This document shows, in pieces, positions 33,801-45,059 of a stretch of 64,000 bases of DNA. The notes beneath the pieces are model-generated. The model was not told the DNA's origin and did no database searches. It was given only the letters and a program-made list of their open reading frames with translations. Each line of letters starts with the position of its first letter. Within the stretch, counting starts at the first letter, position 1. The stretch is from Scleropages formosus. Lineage: Eukaryota; Chordata; Actinopteri; Osteoglossiformes; Osteoglossidae. A program made the position numbers and the translations under genes. Where the stretch lies: assembly GCF_900964775.1 (NCBI RefSeq), contig NC_041808.1, positions 5,910,595 through 5,974,594 on the forward strand, given 5' to 3'.

Positions 33801-36723
33801 GGAAGGTACGGCCTGCAAGCGTGACGTGCGCTTCCCACCTAGTGGTACTTGATCACTGGGACCAGAACAAATGTCATACTGGATCTCTGTGTGCACCGAA
33901 TATATTGATCCAAATTGTATTAAATTAATTGTATTAGTCATTGATAATGACTCATTGCAATAAGTGTGCACTGTTAGTGCTCTGGGTTGTCATTGACCAC
34001 AACCGTGACCAAAGTGCCGGTGCACAGTCACAGTAATCTTCCTTCCGCAGGGCTGGAGCTGTGCCCCCCCGTATGGCCTCGCTCTGTTCTCAGGCTGTTT
34101 GAGTCGATGCTGAAGGGCAGCGTAGTGGCCTCTGTGCAGGGTTTTGACGGCACATCCTACCGCCTGAACTTGACCAGCCTAACGGAGCGGGGAGCTATGC
34201 ACGTCAACACCATGGTACTGCGTGCTCTGGAGCAGATGCAGAGCGGCTTCGTGACAGAACTCAGTGGGTCCCAGGTCCACAGCGGAGGTCCGGTTGAGTC
34301 TTCGGGTAGCAAGAAGACAGAGTCTGGTACGCGCGGTCAGTCCCTTGGAGGAAGCCGTGGGGCGGTTTCAAATGAACCGCCGCCACGTGACTGCTGCAAC
34401 GGGGGACTTTGGTCAACGGTGTGATTTGGCTGGAAGATGAGTTCAGATGTTTGCACCTCCCATCTTTCAGAATGCCCAGCGGAGGCTGCGGGTAAAGATG
34501 TGAGCAAGACCCAGGTCGAGATGGAGAGGAAGGAAGCTGAGCCGCAGTTGAACCCAGAGGCGCTCCATTCCAGCGATAGACCATCTGACGGTAAGTGATG
34601 GAAGCTCGTCACGTCACCTCACCTCAGCTGGGTGTTTAAAAGTGTTTCCTTCATTCAACCTTTTATGAAGAATGAAGGTATTCAATCAGTTGCAGTGTTG
34701 TTAAACATAAAATATCTTTCAAACTGTGTAAAATAACTGTCACATCACAACGTTCCCTTCAAGTTTTATTCTCCTTTTAGATAATTCGTTAATGTCTATT
34801 TAAAAAAAGAGTAAAGAACTATAAAAATCCGTGAATAAAATGGTTACAGTGTAATATCTTATATTCACGCAATTTCCACATCAGCTCTGTGAACCATCCG
34901 CATCTTTCGTTGAGGGTGCACTACGTCAAAGTATCCGCAATGGATTTATAACCGAAAACAGAATTTACTTGAACGTTACTTTTTTGACATGGTTTCCTAG
35001 GGTATTAATGCACTTAGTCCAACCTTGGACAAGCTCCTGTATGCTGTCAGAAGGGGGTGGGGGAAGTGTGGCTGAACAATGATCCAGGGCTTCTTTCGCT
35101 GTCTGGTTGGTGGTGAATCGATAACTTTTTAGAGATCTGGCCTGTACAGAGGATAGTCAAAATGCCTCAAACCTTCAGTTTCTTCTTAAAATTTATTTGC
35201 AACATTCATAACTTATGATTATTGATATTAATTAGTCATAATTGCACATTAACTATTTATTCTAGTGAGGGAGGCGCAGTGGCTGAGTCCTGCTTTCTGG
35301 TGGGTCTGGGGTTCGAGTCGTGCTTGGGGTGCCTTGCAATGGACTGGCGCCCCATCCTGGGTGTGTCCCCTCCCCCTCCAGTCTTGTGCCCTGTGCTGCC
35401 AGGTTAGGCTCCGGTTTGCTGCGAACCCCCCCCCCCCCCCTTGGAACAAGTAGTTTCAGCCAATTTGTGTGCGTATTTATTTGGTGAAAAGGAACTCCAG
35501 TGTTGGATCATGCATTTAGTGCTCTATAGAAGAGCATTGAGGTATAGACAAAACGTCCAGTTTCTGAAGACTTCCATTAGTCTGGCCTGCAGCTCTGTCT
35601 TGCGGGTCTTGCGAATCCCCAGAAACTCTTGAGTTGTACGACGCTTTGGAGAGAAGCGTCTGCTAGATGAATAAAGCGACGTTCACAGTTTTACATTTTC
35701 CTGCTGTTGGTTGGGTCCTCAAATTCTTCCTGACTCACCATGTAGGATGCTGCCATTTGATGGTTGGCATTTGCTCTCGGCCTTGTAACAGCAAGCCTGT
35801 GTCTTGCCTACAGGCGTGATGCATCACCTTCGATACCGTAGTGACCCAAAGGCCGCTGACATCTCGGGACACTGCGGTTTTGTGTTCTTCAGTTAGCTCT
35901 CTTGGAACCCATCATTCAGAAACCTTTAACCCCCTTCCAGCGTTGTTCAAAATCAGTCGTGACTGATTTGCGGATGGTCCTCTCCATGAATGCTCACATA
36001 CTTGTTTGCCAAGCCCACCTTATGGCTATGCTCATCACAGTCTGCTGTAGAGGGTGTGGCCTTGATGGCTCTTCCCCTGAGATATCTGTGCAGCCACTCG
36101 TGAGCTTTTCAGTTCTTCTGTGGATACTTTGCTAAAGGCCGACGATGGATCCGTGCTTCTCGTACACCTTCTGTTCATGAAAAGCAGACGGCAGCTCGCT
36201 GCTCTTCTCCGGTTCGTATGGTCGGGGTGTAACACCTCCATGATTAACCTAGAGCAGTTTGGACTCATGTCCCAGCAATGCAGACAAACAACTCATTCAT
36301 GCATATGAAATTACCACTACAGACGGTATAATAAAGAACATAGCTGCGGATAATTCTTGACTTGCCTGCGTGATGAGTAATACTTCAGTAGAAAGAGGAA
36401 TCGGAGTAAAAATTCCACAACCCATGAAAAAGTTCCATTAAAATTATAAAAAGGAACCCATAAAATTGTGACACCAGGCTCTCTTCTCCTTAGTGACCCC
36501 TCTCACCACTCCAGAAGCTGCCCAGTGCTCTTGCTGCTGCTGCTGTGTGGATCTCAAACGGAAGGTGAGTCAGGAGACCAGAGCTTTGAGGCACGTTCTC
36601 AGAAGCGAGGACCTGAAGGCACCTCCTCCTCTTTGGTTGCAGATGAATAAAATTGAAGAACTGCTGCTTCTGCTGACAAAGCAGCAGCCAGATGCGGTGA
36701 CGTCCTCGTGCTACGATGTCTAG
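26314..36723 (+). CDS. tdrd1: Tudor domain-containing protein 1 (5' end unresolved)
   Basis: Germline nuage scaffold of the piRNA pathway whose Tudor domains bind dimethyl-arginine on Piwi proteins. Confident exons: 27234-27286, 27383-27437, 27537-27654, 27920-27983, 28099-28185, 28285-28452, 28663-28806, 28916-29078, 29164-29250, 29543-29716, 29937-30044, 30193-30363, 30476-30727, 30814-30945, 31119-31226, 31308-31478, 32002-32250, 32422-32538, 32715-32831, 33638-33805, 34051-34326, 34471-34590, 36494-36564, 36643-36723, giving 1,083 aa. Counting from 27236, the MYND finger uses C29/C32, C40/C43, C49/C53 and H61/C65. Tudor cores lie at about 182-229, 407-463, 628-684 and 846-901 (WYRxxV...DFGN/DYGN). 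The C-terminus has a CSCCCCC run and a short Leu-rich coiled coil. A candidate exon 26314-26397 has good splice sites and passes phase 1 to 27234, but its ATG at 26320 is in another frame, so the true start is unknown. Confidence 0.92.
26451..26465 (-). promoter_or_regulatory. Single CTCF-like motif in a tdrd1 5' intron
   Basis: The minus strand reads GCCACCAGGGGGCAG, a textbook match to the CTCF core consensus. It lies just after the candidate exon 26314-26397. Confidence 0.45.
26559..26595 (+). repeat. (ATT)n microsatellite
   Basis: About twelve TTA/ATT units immediately before a family C SINE. Confidence 0.9.
26597..26993 (+). repeat. SINE-like repeat, family C, with internal (TG)n
   Basis: Blocks in order: 'agtagcacctgggtggtgtg', 'gggttcgatccctgctcaat', 'ggtttcctcccacagtccaa', an internal (TG)n, 'agtgtaagtagtgtatctag', 'accgcggtgaataaggtgtg' and a tail 'ggagaaaagcatctgct' plus 'aaataaataaatgtaa'. 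The tail is shared with family A. In a tdrd1 5' intron. Confidence 0.85.
27459..27498 (+). repeat. (TG)n filling much of a 99-bp tdrd1 intron
   Basis: About 20 TG units in the intron 27438-27536, which separates the two halves of the MYND finger. Confidence 0.95.
27782..27830 (+). repeat. (TG)n(AG)n microsatellite
   Basis: TG run followed by a short AG run in the intron 27655-27919 of tdrd1. Confidence 0.95.
31588..31790 (+). repeat. SINE, family B, near full length
   Basis: Starts 'gggggtgcggtggcacagtg', then 'ggtctggggttcgagtcccg' (B-box-like), 'cttggggtgctttgcgac', 'ggcgtcccgtcctgggtgtg' and 'ccgtgaccccgtatgggaca', ending in 'agcggttctgaaaatg'. In the tdrd1 intron between Tudor 3 exons. 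Confidence 0.9.
33057..33098 (+). repeat. C-run/T-run homopurine-homopyrimidine tract
   Basis: About 12 C followed by about 22 T and 'cttccccttc' in a long tdrd1 intron. It is not next to a recognised acceptor (next exon begins at 33638). Confidence 0.9.
34591..36493 (+). other. Long tdrd1 intron, mostly without recognised content
   Basis: The intron before the last two tdrd1 exons. Apart from the family B SINE at 35268-35460 and a SINE tail near 35637-35680, nothing was recognised; the rest is AT-rich unique sequence. Confidence 0.6.
35268..35460 (+). repeat. SINE, family B
   Basis: Contains 'ggtctggggttcgagtcgtg', 'cttggggtgccttgcaatgg' and 'catcctgggtgtgtcccctc', with a 14-C run in its 3' part. 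A family A/C-type SINE tail ('gagaagcgtctgctagatga') lies alone at about 35650. Confidence 0.85.
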
Positions 36724-37045
36724 GTGCAGCGCGGTTCTTGTCCTCATGGCCCTTCAGCTACTCCAACAGTTCCGTTGTGGTGTTCCCGTTATACTGGAGT
36801 ACACACTAGTTGAGAGTCATTGGAACATTTCATGGGGTGGAGAAGGTCTCAAGATGTGCACTAGTTTCTGTTTAGCAGGAAGCGCAGTAAAGATGTTTAG
36901 ATGGTAAAACTGCGTAAATGTTAGCTGTTCCATAACCGACGTGAAAGCGTTTAAAAATTAATATTCGGTAGTCACGTCTCAGGGATGTGCCTCAGGTACA
37001 GTGTTTGCTGGTATGTGTGCAATGAGGTGTCACATGGGTTTGATT

Positions 37046-37051
37046 ATTAAA
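37046..37051 (+). other. tdrd1: Candidate tdrd1 polyA signal (ATTAAA)
   Basis: ATTAAA about 320 nt after the stop, followed within 25 nt by 'tccgtgtgcgttctgtgg', a GT-rich downstream element. Confidence 0.5.
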
Positions 37052-37654
37052 GGCCTTTCACCCTTGCTTCCGTGTGCGTTCTGTGGTTACGACAATTTCG
37101 ATCTCTCCTCCCTCCCTTCACCCACCCAGGTAGCGTGCAGTTGGGGTCTGTGCCTCTGTCCCTGAGGGTGACTGGTTCCTTGTGCCTCCATGATTTTGCT
37201 TTGGAGGTGAGGTGGCTGGAACATCAGCATGCTCCAAGGAGCCCGGGCCTCAGGGCTGACACCCGTGAGCCTCAGCAAGCAGCTCTGTTCCTAGATTCAA
37301 CAAGTGATCCATTAACCAACGGTCAACCGGTCACCTTGAGTTCTCCCCTGCAACCCACCAGCTCCTTTACCTTTTGAAAGGAAATGTATAAATAGAGCAT
37401 GTGCTCATACTTTACTGCTTGCCCAAGGGAGAGTTGCAGAGGGCCAGAGTCTATCCCGCTCGCAGAGGGTGCTAGGCCAGGTGTGATCCACCTCGGATAG
37501 GACACCAGCATGTGTTACAGATGCATAATGTGCATCTTCAAGTGCCACTTCCCCCCAAAAAAAATAAGTGCATAAGTAGAGGTGAAAAGGAAAAATAATG
37601 GCTGATTAATTAAATGGGATGAAAAATCTCTTCTGTTAATGTCCTTGGGCTGTA

Positions 37655-37762
37655 GGAATGCACATGGAGAACATGCAGACACCACACAGACTGAGCCCGG
37701 TTCCAGACCACAGCCCAAGAGCTGTGAGGCACCAGCGCTACTCGCTGCGCCGCCACGCATTA
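37655..37762 (-). repeat. SINE family C head fragment
   Basis: Reverse-strand block 'gcacatggagaacatgcaga' then 'caccacacagactgagcc' and 'gctactcgctgcgccgcc', the head of family C. A (TA)n(TG)n tract follows at 37780-37826. Confidence 0.65.
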
Positions 37763-38015
37763 CAATAAGTAACGAAACAATATATATATATGTGTGTGTG
37801 TGTGTGTATGTGTGTGTATATATATTACACATTTACACTATACTAATAATAAACTGTGCAGCGCAGGTGTTTCACTGTTCTGCGTGTCACCTGAGACGAG
37901 GAAGACGGAATGTGTGCGTGTGTGTGTGTCCGTGCGCGCGCGCACCACGGCAGATCGGTGCGGAACATGGAGAGGGAAGAAGGTCTTACACAGATCCGTG
38001 CTTTGGAGTCTCTGC

Positions 38016-38021
38016 TATAAA
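38016..38021 (+). promoter_or_regulatory. vwa2: TATA box of vwa2
   Basis: TATAAA in 'gtctctgctataaacacaca', about 210 nt before the first vwa2 ATG. A start site near 38045 would give a 5'UTR of about 180 nt in the exon ending at 38250. Confidence 0.45.
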
Positions 38022-38227
38022 CACACACACGCTGAGGAGCTGAGGAGAGCACACCGACAGGAACTTTTACAGCGCGCTCCGCAGTGCGGAGGGGCTCGAG
38101 ATCAGCCGATCGAAGGAACACACACGTGCGCGCGCAAAGACGGGTCTGGAAGTGGAGAACCTCAGCAAGAGCATCGAAATAACTTCAGTGTGGAGTTGGG
38201 ACAGAGTGTGTGTGTGTGTGTGTGACG

Positions 38228-41200
38228 ATGGTCCGCAGCATCGGATCGCGGTGAGTCCGTACGTACGCGTGTGTGTTCGTTCTCCTACTTCAAACGCTGC
38301 GTTGTATCGGTTTTGTTTGTCTGTCTCGATGCACCCGGGCGCGCGCACGCCACATGCACACAACACAAGTTCACACGTCTGTGACCGTGAACCTGTGTGA
38401 TAAAACCGAAGCGCCCGGTCGGAGGTGCTGAACATCTTCATCCATCTCGGTCCAAATGACACTGCTGACTTTACTCTGGTGTAATGTGCTGTTTACTTGT
38501 TTATTGGTAACACATACAATTTTTACACTCTCCTTGCCTACAGTCCTGTTTATTGCTTATGTTTCACTTTGACCAGTTTACCCTTGGAGGGGGGGGCATG
38601 CTTCTTGTTTAGGAATTACCACATTTGTACTTTCACTATTGAGCTCCCACAGAAGGACCTCTTAGTTGCCATGGCAACCACGAGTTTGAAAGGGGGGTCC
38701 GACCAGAGCTGATTCACCGTACTGTAGCCTATTGTGAGCAGATCGTGGCCGTTCCCAGACGGTTACGTGTCTCCGAGATCAGACCGACGCTGGTTGTTCA
38801 ACGGTAGTCGGCCACGTAGCACCGTGCTTCTCCATGAGGCCATGACCTTTCACCCCACCATTACCACGCCGTGACCCGCCTCCCCTTTCAAGAGCTGCCA
38901 GAACAGATGCCTGAACTGAACTGACTGGGTGTTGGGTTAGTGGAGAGCTAAAAGCGGAAACTAAAGAATGTGGTCAACGTGGTTGCTGATGTTTGTGCTC
39001 GCTCTTGTTGCCCGAGATGACCGGGTCTCTTCGTGACTGCGTGTGGCTGGAACTCTGAGGTGAGGAACCTGTGCGTCCTGGCACCTCTGAGGAACTGTCC
39101 CGTGATGGCCAGATGGAGCTCCACCTTGGAGCCCACAGACCACAGTCCTGTTCCTGCAGAGACAATATAAGTAAATGGTGATGGGCAAATTTATATAGCT
39201 GTCAAGAGGTCAGAAGAGACATGGGTCTGAAAGAGATGTTTTGAGACTCTTCTTGAATGTGGGGAAGGATTCAGCAGCTCTGAGGGGTAGAGGCAGAACA
39301 ACACGGAGAAGCGAGGCCTAGTTCATGGCTTCTTCTTCGCTCAGAAATGACTTTCTTCTGGGCACCTAATGTCTTTTTCTCCCATCCATGTTGTGGCCTT
39401 CAAGTCTTGTCCAGAGTGCTGGTGGAGGGTGAATGAAGAAGAAGAGCAGTCATTGAAGCAGAGAGGCAGATGTGTACTGTAGGTCAGTTTCATGCTGTGT
39501 GTGTGTGTCTGTGTGTCTGTGTGAGGGAGGCTGCTTGTAGAAGGGTGGATATGAAAGGCTCTTAGAAGGACAGGGCAGCATTTATTAATCCCTCATCGTC
39601 TGAATGATCCAGCAGTTGCGGAAAGCAGAGGCTGAGGCCTGGTGATGACTATCAAGGGTTTGGGGGGTGTAGATCAGGGAGACTGGCGCCTCCCTCTGAT
39701 TCTTATCAGGAACAAAGGCCTGCCGTTCTCCTCACACCACACCAGGAGCCCGCAGGCCACGTCGGTCCTTATCGTCCTTAGCCTCGGTCCTTAGTCAAAA
39801 GAACCAGCGTGCTGTTAAAATGAAGGTGCAGACCATCATCTTCCGAGTGAATCGTAAATTTGAAAGAATGCACAGGACATAGGGTTGGATTTGTGTCGCG
39901 CTGCATCAGGTTGCCGAGGTTCTTCTGACCCTTTACCATGTTCCATGTTCCAAGAGAACACTGGAAGAATTTCCACAGAAGCAGGATCTGAGGAACCTTG
40001 ATGACCTTCCAAAACACACACATTCTGATGATCTTGACTTTTACTCTTTGTGCTTTTGAAACTATTAAATCAGTTAGAAATTTAGCTCTTTTCTAGTCAA
40101 CAGCTCATAAATCATGAATGTGAACAGTAGTTTCACCTGGCTTCATATAAGCAATCTAATAATAAGTATATATAAAGAATTATTCACCCCCTTGGACTTT
40201 TACATGTTTTGCAGCATTGAATCAGTGTATTTAATAAGGCATTCTTGACAGTGATCAACAGAAAAACACTGTCAGAAAATAATTTCAAAGAGAAAATGCA
40301 TTAATAGAATCCAATTTGAATTAATTACACATATAAAATGGTGAATAAATAATTGCAAAAGTATTCACTCCTTGAAGTCAATATTAAGTTGTGGCACACT
40401 ATAGCCCTTAATTTGTTTTGATAATCCTTTATTGCTTTTTCATATTGTCGTTTAATGTTGTAAAACAATAAAACATGAAAGAGTTCAAGGCAGGAGGGGA
40501 GTGAACACTTTTGAATATGCTTGTATTTATCTGCTTTGCAGGTGCCCCTTTCAGCCATAATTTGCTATGCAGTTTGAAGCTGCTCTTTCTCCCCTTTTAG
40601 ATTTCAGGTCTTCTAGGTCTCCAGGTAGTTGAGTTTTACCATGATGCACAAAGTGAACCTGCCTTTAAAAACAGAAGTAAACACTTTAACGTGGTGTGTA
40701 AAAATCTGCATTAACATGAACATCTCAGAACGTCCATAAAAAGCTCAGCAGCTCTTTGATGTGGTTATGAAGAGACACGCTGGCATTCGGCTTCCTCGTA
40801 AACGTGCCGCAGCCACTGCCTCCCAGACATGTTGATGTTCGGGGGCTGTCAGCCTTGTGTGTCTAGTTAACTCCTGCTCTTGTATCTCGGTGTTCCTCAC
40901 ATCTCCTCTTCTTCTCGCAGTCACGACACACAAAGGGAGTAGGAAAGTATCCCCTGTATGCAACCAGCCCCACGTGGAACACATCTGAGTTTCGAACCTG
41001 CTCCATCAAAGTGGTCTGGTTCTTTGTTTACATGGAGAGCAAACACTGGATTACTGCTCGCTTCCTCAGGGTTTTAGTTCTACCAAAGCAAATATCTCCA
41101 CCTTAACAAAATCCCATGTTGCCGAGTAGTGGTTTCCCAGGAGGACACTCAAACTCAACTTCTGAACCAGCACCAAAAGGTGATCATTTTTTAGCTCCGT

Positions 41201-44200
41201 GCCCTGTGACTGTGTGGGTTTCCTCGGGGTGCTCTGGTTTCCTCTCACAGTCAAAGACACGCGGCTCAGGTCAACTAGTGTCTCTAAATTACCCTTTGTG
41301 GGTGAATAGGTCTATATGTCTCTGTGCCACACCCCTCAACCTAGCATACCCCCCTCCACCTTCCACCCGGTGCTTCTGGGATAAGTTCCAGATTGCCGTG
41401 AACCTGCTCAGGACAACCGGATTGGATGAAATCGGATGGATTGATTATATATCATAATTGTGTCCGGAACTGGCTAAGCAATAACTGCAGACTTTGGAAG
41501 ACCCCAGAAATCCTGTTAAAATCAGTCATAGCAGCATAACTAGAAAAGATCTACCAACTTGTGTGTGTAAAGACAAGTGGTGAGAAAGGCTCCAAATCAA
41601 CCATGGTGATTGAAGGAAACTTTCACACATTTTTGCCAAGAAGAAGTGGGGCGATGGTTTACATCAGCGAAGAGTCTTTGGTTGGCTCCGTCTTTCCCGT
41701 CTGCGGTTCCGCTCCTACGGAGAGTCCCTTTCGCTTTGATTCCCTCTGGCCGGGAGAGCGAGTGGGCGTTCAGACTGAAACCCGAGGCCCCGGAGTGGGA
41801 GTGCAGGATCTTGGTTGGAAGGGGGAGGGGACATGGTCAACATGCTATTCATTCAGGGCCCGTCTGCCTTCTTAACATCTGAATGTGGACCTCAATAGTC
41901 GTTGTCTCGTGACTTTCATGGCGTTTTCAACAAGAGACTCGTGCAAAGCTACTCTACCACCACAAAAACTAAAGGTAAACTACTAAAGCTACTCTCCACA
42001 CTCCCTTGTGGTTTAGGTCTTCTTGGTTCTACTGATCCTGGGAATGATTCTGGTTCTTCATCCTCAGCTTAAAACCTATTATTTCCTACACACCAGGCAC
42101 CATTTATGAAAGAATTTTAAAAATGACCCACAACTGTGAGATTTTGTTCATGGGTGTGAGAGGCTCTGTCTCATTAGACATGCCCTTTTCCAAACCCACC
42201 AGTTGCTGAAAAAAGTACTTTTCCTCATTAGACACACCCCTTTCTACTCCTACTAACTGCCAAATGAAATATTCCCTCATTAGACATGGCTGTGGTGCTG
42301 GGGGTTTGGCCAAGGCATGCTCTCTGGTGGGTCTGGGGTTCAAGTCCCGCTTGGGGTGCCTTGAGATGGACTGGCGTCCCGTCCCGGGTGTGTCCCCTCC
42401 CCCTCTAGCCTTGCGCCCTGTGTTGCCGGATTAGGCTCCGGCTCCCCGTGACCCCCGAATGGGACAAGCGGTTTCAGACAATGTGTGTATGTAGACATGC
42501 CCCTTTCTATGCCCACTAACTGCCGAATGAAATACTCCCTCGTTAGACACGCCCCTTTCTATTCCCTCTTACCGTTTCAGAATTCCCAAGATGCACCTGC
42601 CCGGCCAAGCAGCTCTTCTTTCGTCACTGCTGTTGATTCAAGGTAAGCCTTCGCACTCCGTGTGGTTTTTTTCTTCTTGATCACACACCGAAGGTACCAA
42701 GGTGCCGGTCAGCTGTGCACCTGAACTCTCCAGGAGCTGTCGGAGGTTCGAACACAAGTCCATAGTAATTTCCCGCGCAATTTCTCGAAGGCCCAGCTGT
42801 TCACTGGATGAAGTGTGTGTGTCTGTGAAAGAATGTTGATTGTGCGAAGGGTGTGAGACATGGCACTGAAGTCTTTGCACTGCGATCCTCAGTGAATTAA
42901 GGAGAGCGTGAACAAGAGTGATGTTCCTTCGGTGGGGCTTTGTGGTACCACACAGGGCTGACGGGTAATACGTGTCACAGGCATCAATACGTTTTGGAAA
43001 CAGGCTCACTGTCACTTGCACGGGGAGAAGATGTGGACAAGCTGGTGTGTGTGTGTGTGTGTGTGTGTGTGTAAGTGTGCATGCACACGCGTGCATGCGC
43101 ACCTGTCAAGGCTGGCCGGGACACAAATCCTCAGAGAGGCAGATTTATGTTGTCACCTGTCACTGATGGCTCATTCAGCTGCTGTGGTCTGAATACACTC
43201 TTTCTCTCATTTCACACAGCTCACACACACACATTGTCTGAACCGCTTTTCCCATACGGGGTCGCGGGGAGCCAGTCTGAGCCTAACACGGCGTAAGGCC
43301 GGAGGGGGAGGGGACACACCCAGGAGGGGACGCCAGTCCATCGCAAGGCACCCCAAGCGGGACTCGAACCCCAGACCCACCGGACAGCAGGACCCGGTCC
43401 AACCCACTGCGCCACCGTGCCCCCCCTCACACAGCTCGCTGTGTTATAAATTACGCTCCCCAAGCGCTTTCAATTCACTTCATTTTCCATGTTGCAAAAC
43501 GACCGCAGTGAGGATTTCCTAGATGCAATAAACAGCGGATGGAGGGTTGGGGGAGTTCTCTCTTCTGTCTGAAGGAAAAGCGTTCGACACATTTCAGAGC
43601 AATCTGTTCACCTCTCGATGTCAATGGGGTGGACCTCGAGTTTGCCTGCACTTCCATCCATGTGGATCCCACCTCTTTCCCCGTAGATCCCGCCTCCTTC
43701 CCTCTAGATCCCGCCCTTCCCTATAGATCCCGCCTCCTTCTGCATGGATCCCGCCGCCTTCCCTGTGCTTTTGTAAACCTGCCCCTCACGCAAATTTCTA
43801 CCTGTTCCCTCAACCACACCCGTGTAGAATTTGCCCTGTAGGGCTGAGAGGTCTGAGGTCAGAGGTGGTATGTGGTGGTTTGGTGTAAAAACCAGGTGTA
43901 GTGCCGTCCCTCCTATTTGCACACCGAGGGTGGGGCTGTCCGGCGTGTGCAGGCTTCGAAGGGACAGAACCTCCTCTCGTCCCTAAGCGTCTTGCTGCGG
44001 GAAGAATTTAAAACACCCCAGAGCTTCGGCACGGGGTGGAGATGTATGGAATGTGGTACATCCTGGGGACACCCTTAGGCGCAAGCTGGGAATCAGACCA
44101 ACGGCTCCTGGGGATTTCAGCTCAGATGTTCTCCTACCATTCAGGGGAAGTGTGATCGATAGCCCATAGTGGCTCGGCAGCTGGTTCCCATTAAACGCCA

Positions 44201-45021
44201 GGGCTCCCCCGACTAGCTGCTACCCCATCTTGGAGACCCTCCCCTTGCGTCTTACACCGTATGGTGGTTGGTTTAAAGCCCTCCCTGTCTTCTTCTCCCT
44301 GATCCCTCCGGATAATAGAGCGGTCGGAACCCATCTGCGGTTCGTCTTCAAGCCGAAGCCTCCTCCCCGCAGCCAGCGTTTAGCTGGCGATTCTGTTCAT
44401 TCTAACCGAATGACAGCTGTAACGATGACATAACCGTGACGTAACAATGCGTGCTGTGTTTTCTGTTACTCGTAGTGCGGTCCTGTGTCTCCGTTCAGGA
44501 GATTCACGCCAGTCAGGAGATGATCGTGAAGATCGACTCAGCAGGAGAGTGTGAGTACCTGGGTTTTCGCTCAGATCTCACACCTTCATTATTCCCCACC
44601 CACACACACACACACACACCTCCTTCCGTGTGAAGTTAATGCTGAGTTTCGTCGCCTCATCTGCACCCAGTCCTCTCACAGGGGAGCGTGTGTTTGTGTC
44701 ACAGGACCGAGTTCACACCCACAGGAACGCACGGATCGAGATGAGGCTCTCCTCGTGCGTGTGCCCCTGTGTCTCTGGCCGCGCTCTTACCGCGCAAACG
44801 CCTGTGAGGTTGCCGACAGATGTCGACACTTTGACTAGGTGCAGTCGACATCCTGCTGATTTGAGGCTGCAGGTTTGAGCCTGACAGGTATATGGTGTCG
44901 GCGAGCTGCGACACGCCCTCCCACAGGTGTGCGGATACCCCCCCCCCACCTGAAAAGGAGGCCTTGCACCAGGCTCTACGCCTCCCGATGAAGCCAGCTT
45001 ACAGAGAACCTTGTGTCTTTT

Positions 45022-45059
<38 letters not shown>

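Larger units (their letters stand above)
38251..42580 (+). other. vwa2 intron 1, 4.3 kb
   Basis: No gene was recognised. The content is unique AT-rich sequence with two SINE-like repeats at its 3' end (41195-41445 and 42287-42490). Short ORFs here show no family likeness. Confidence 0.5.
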
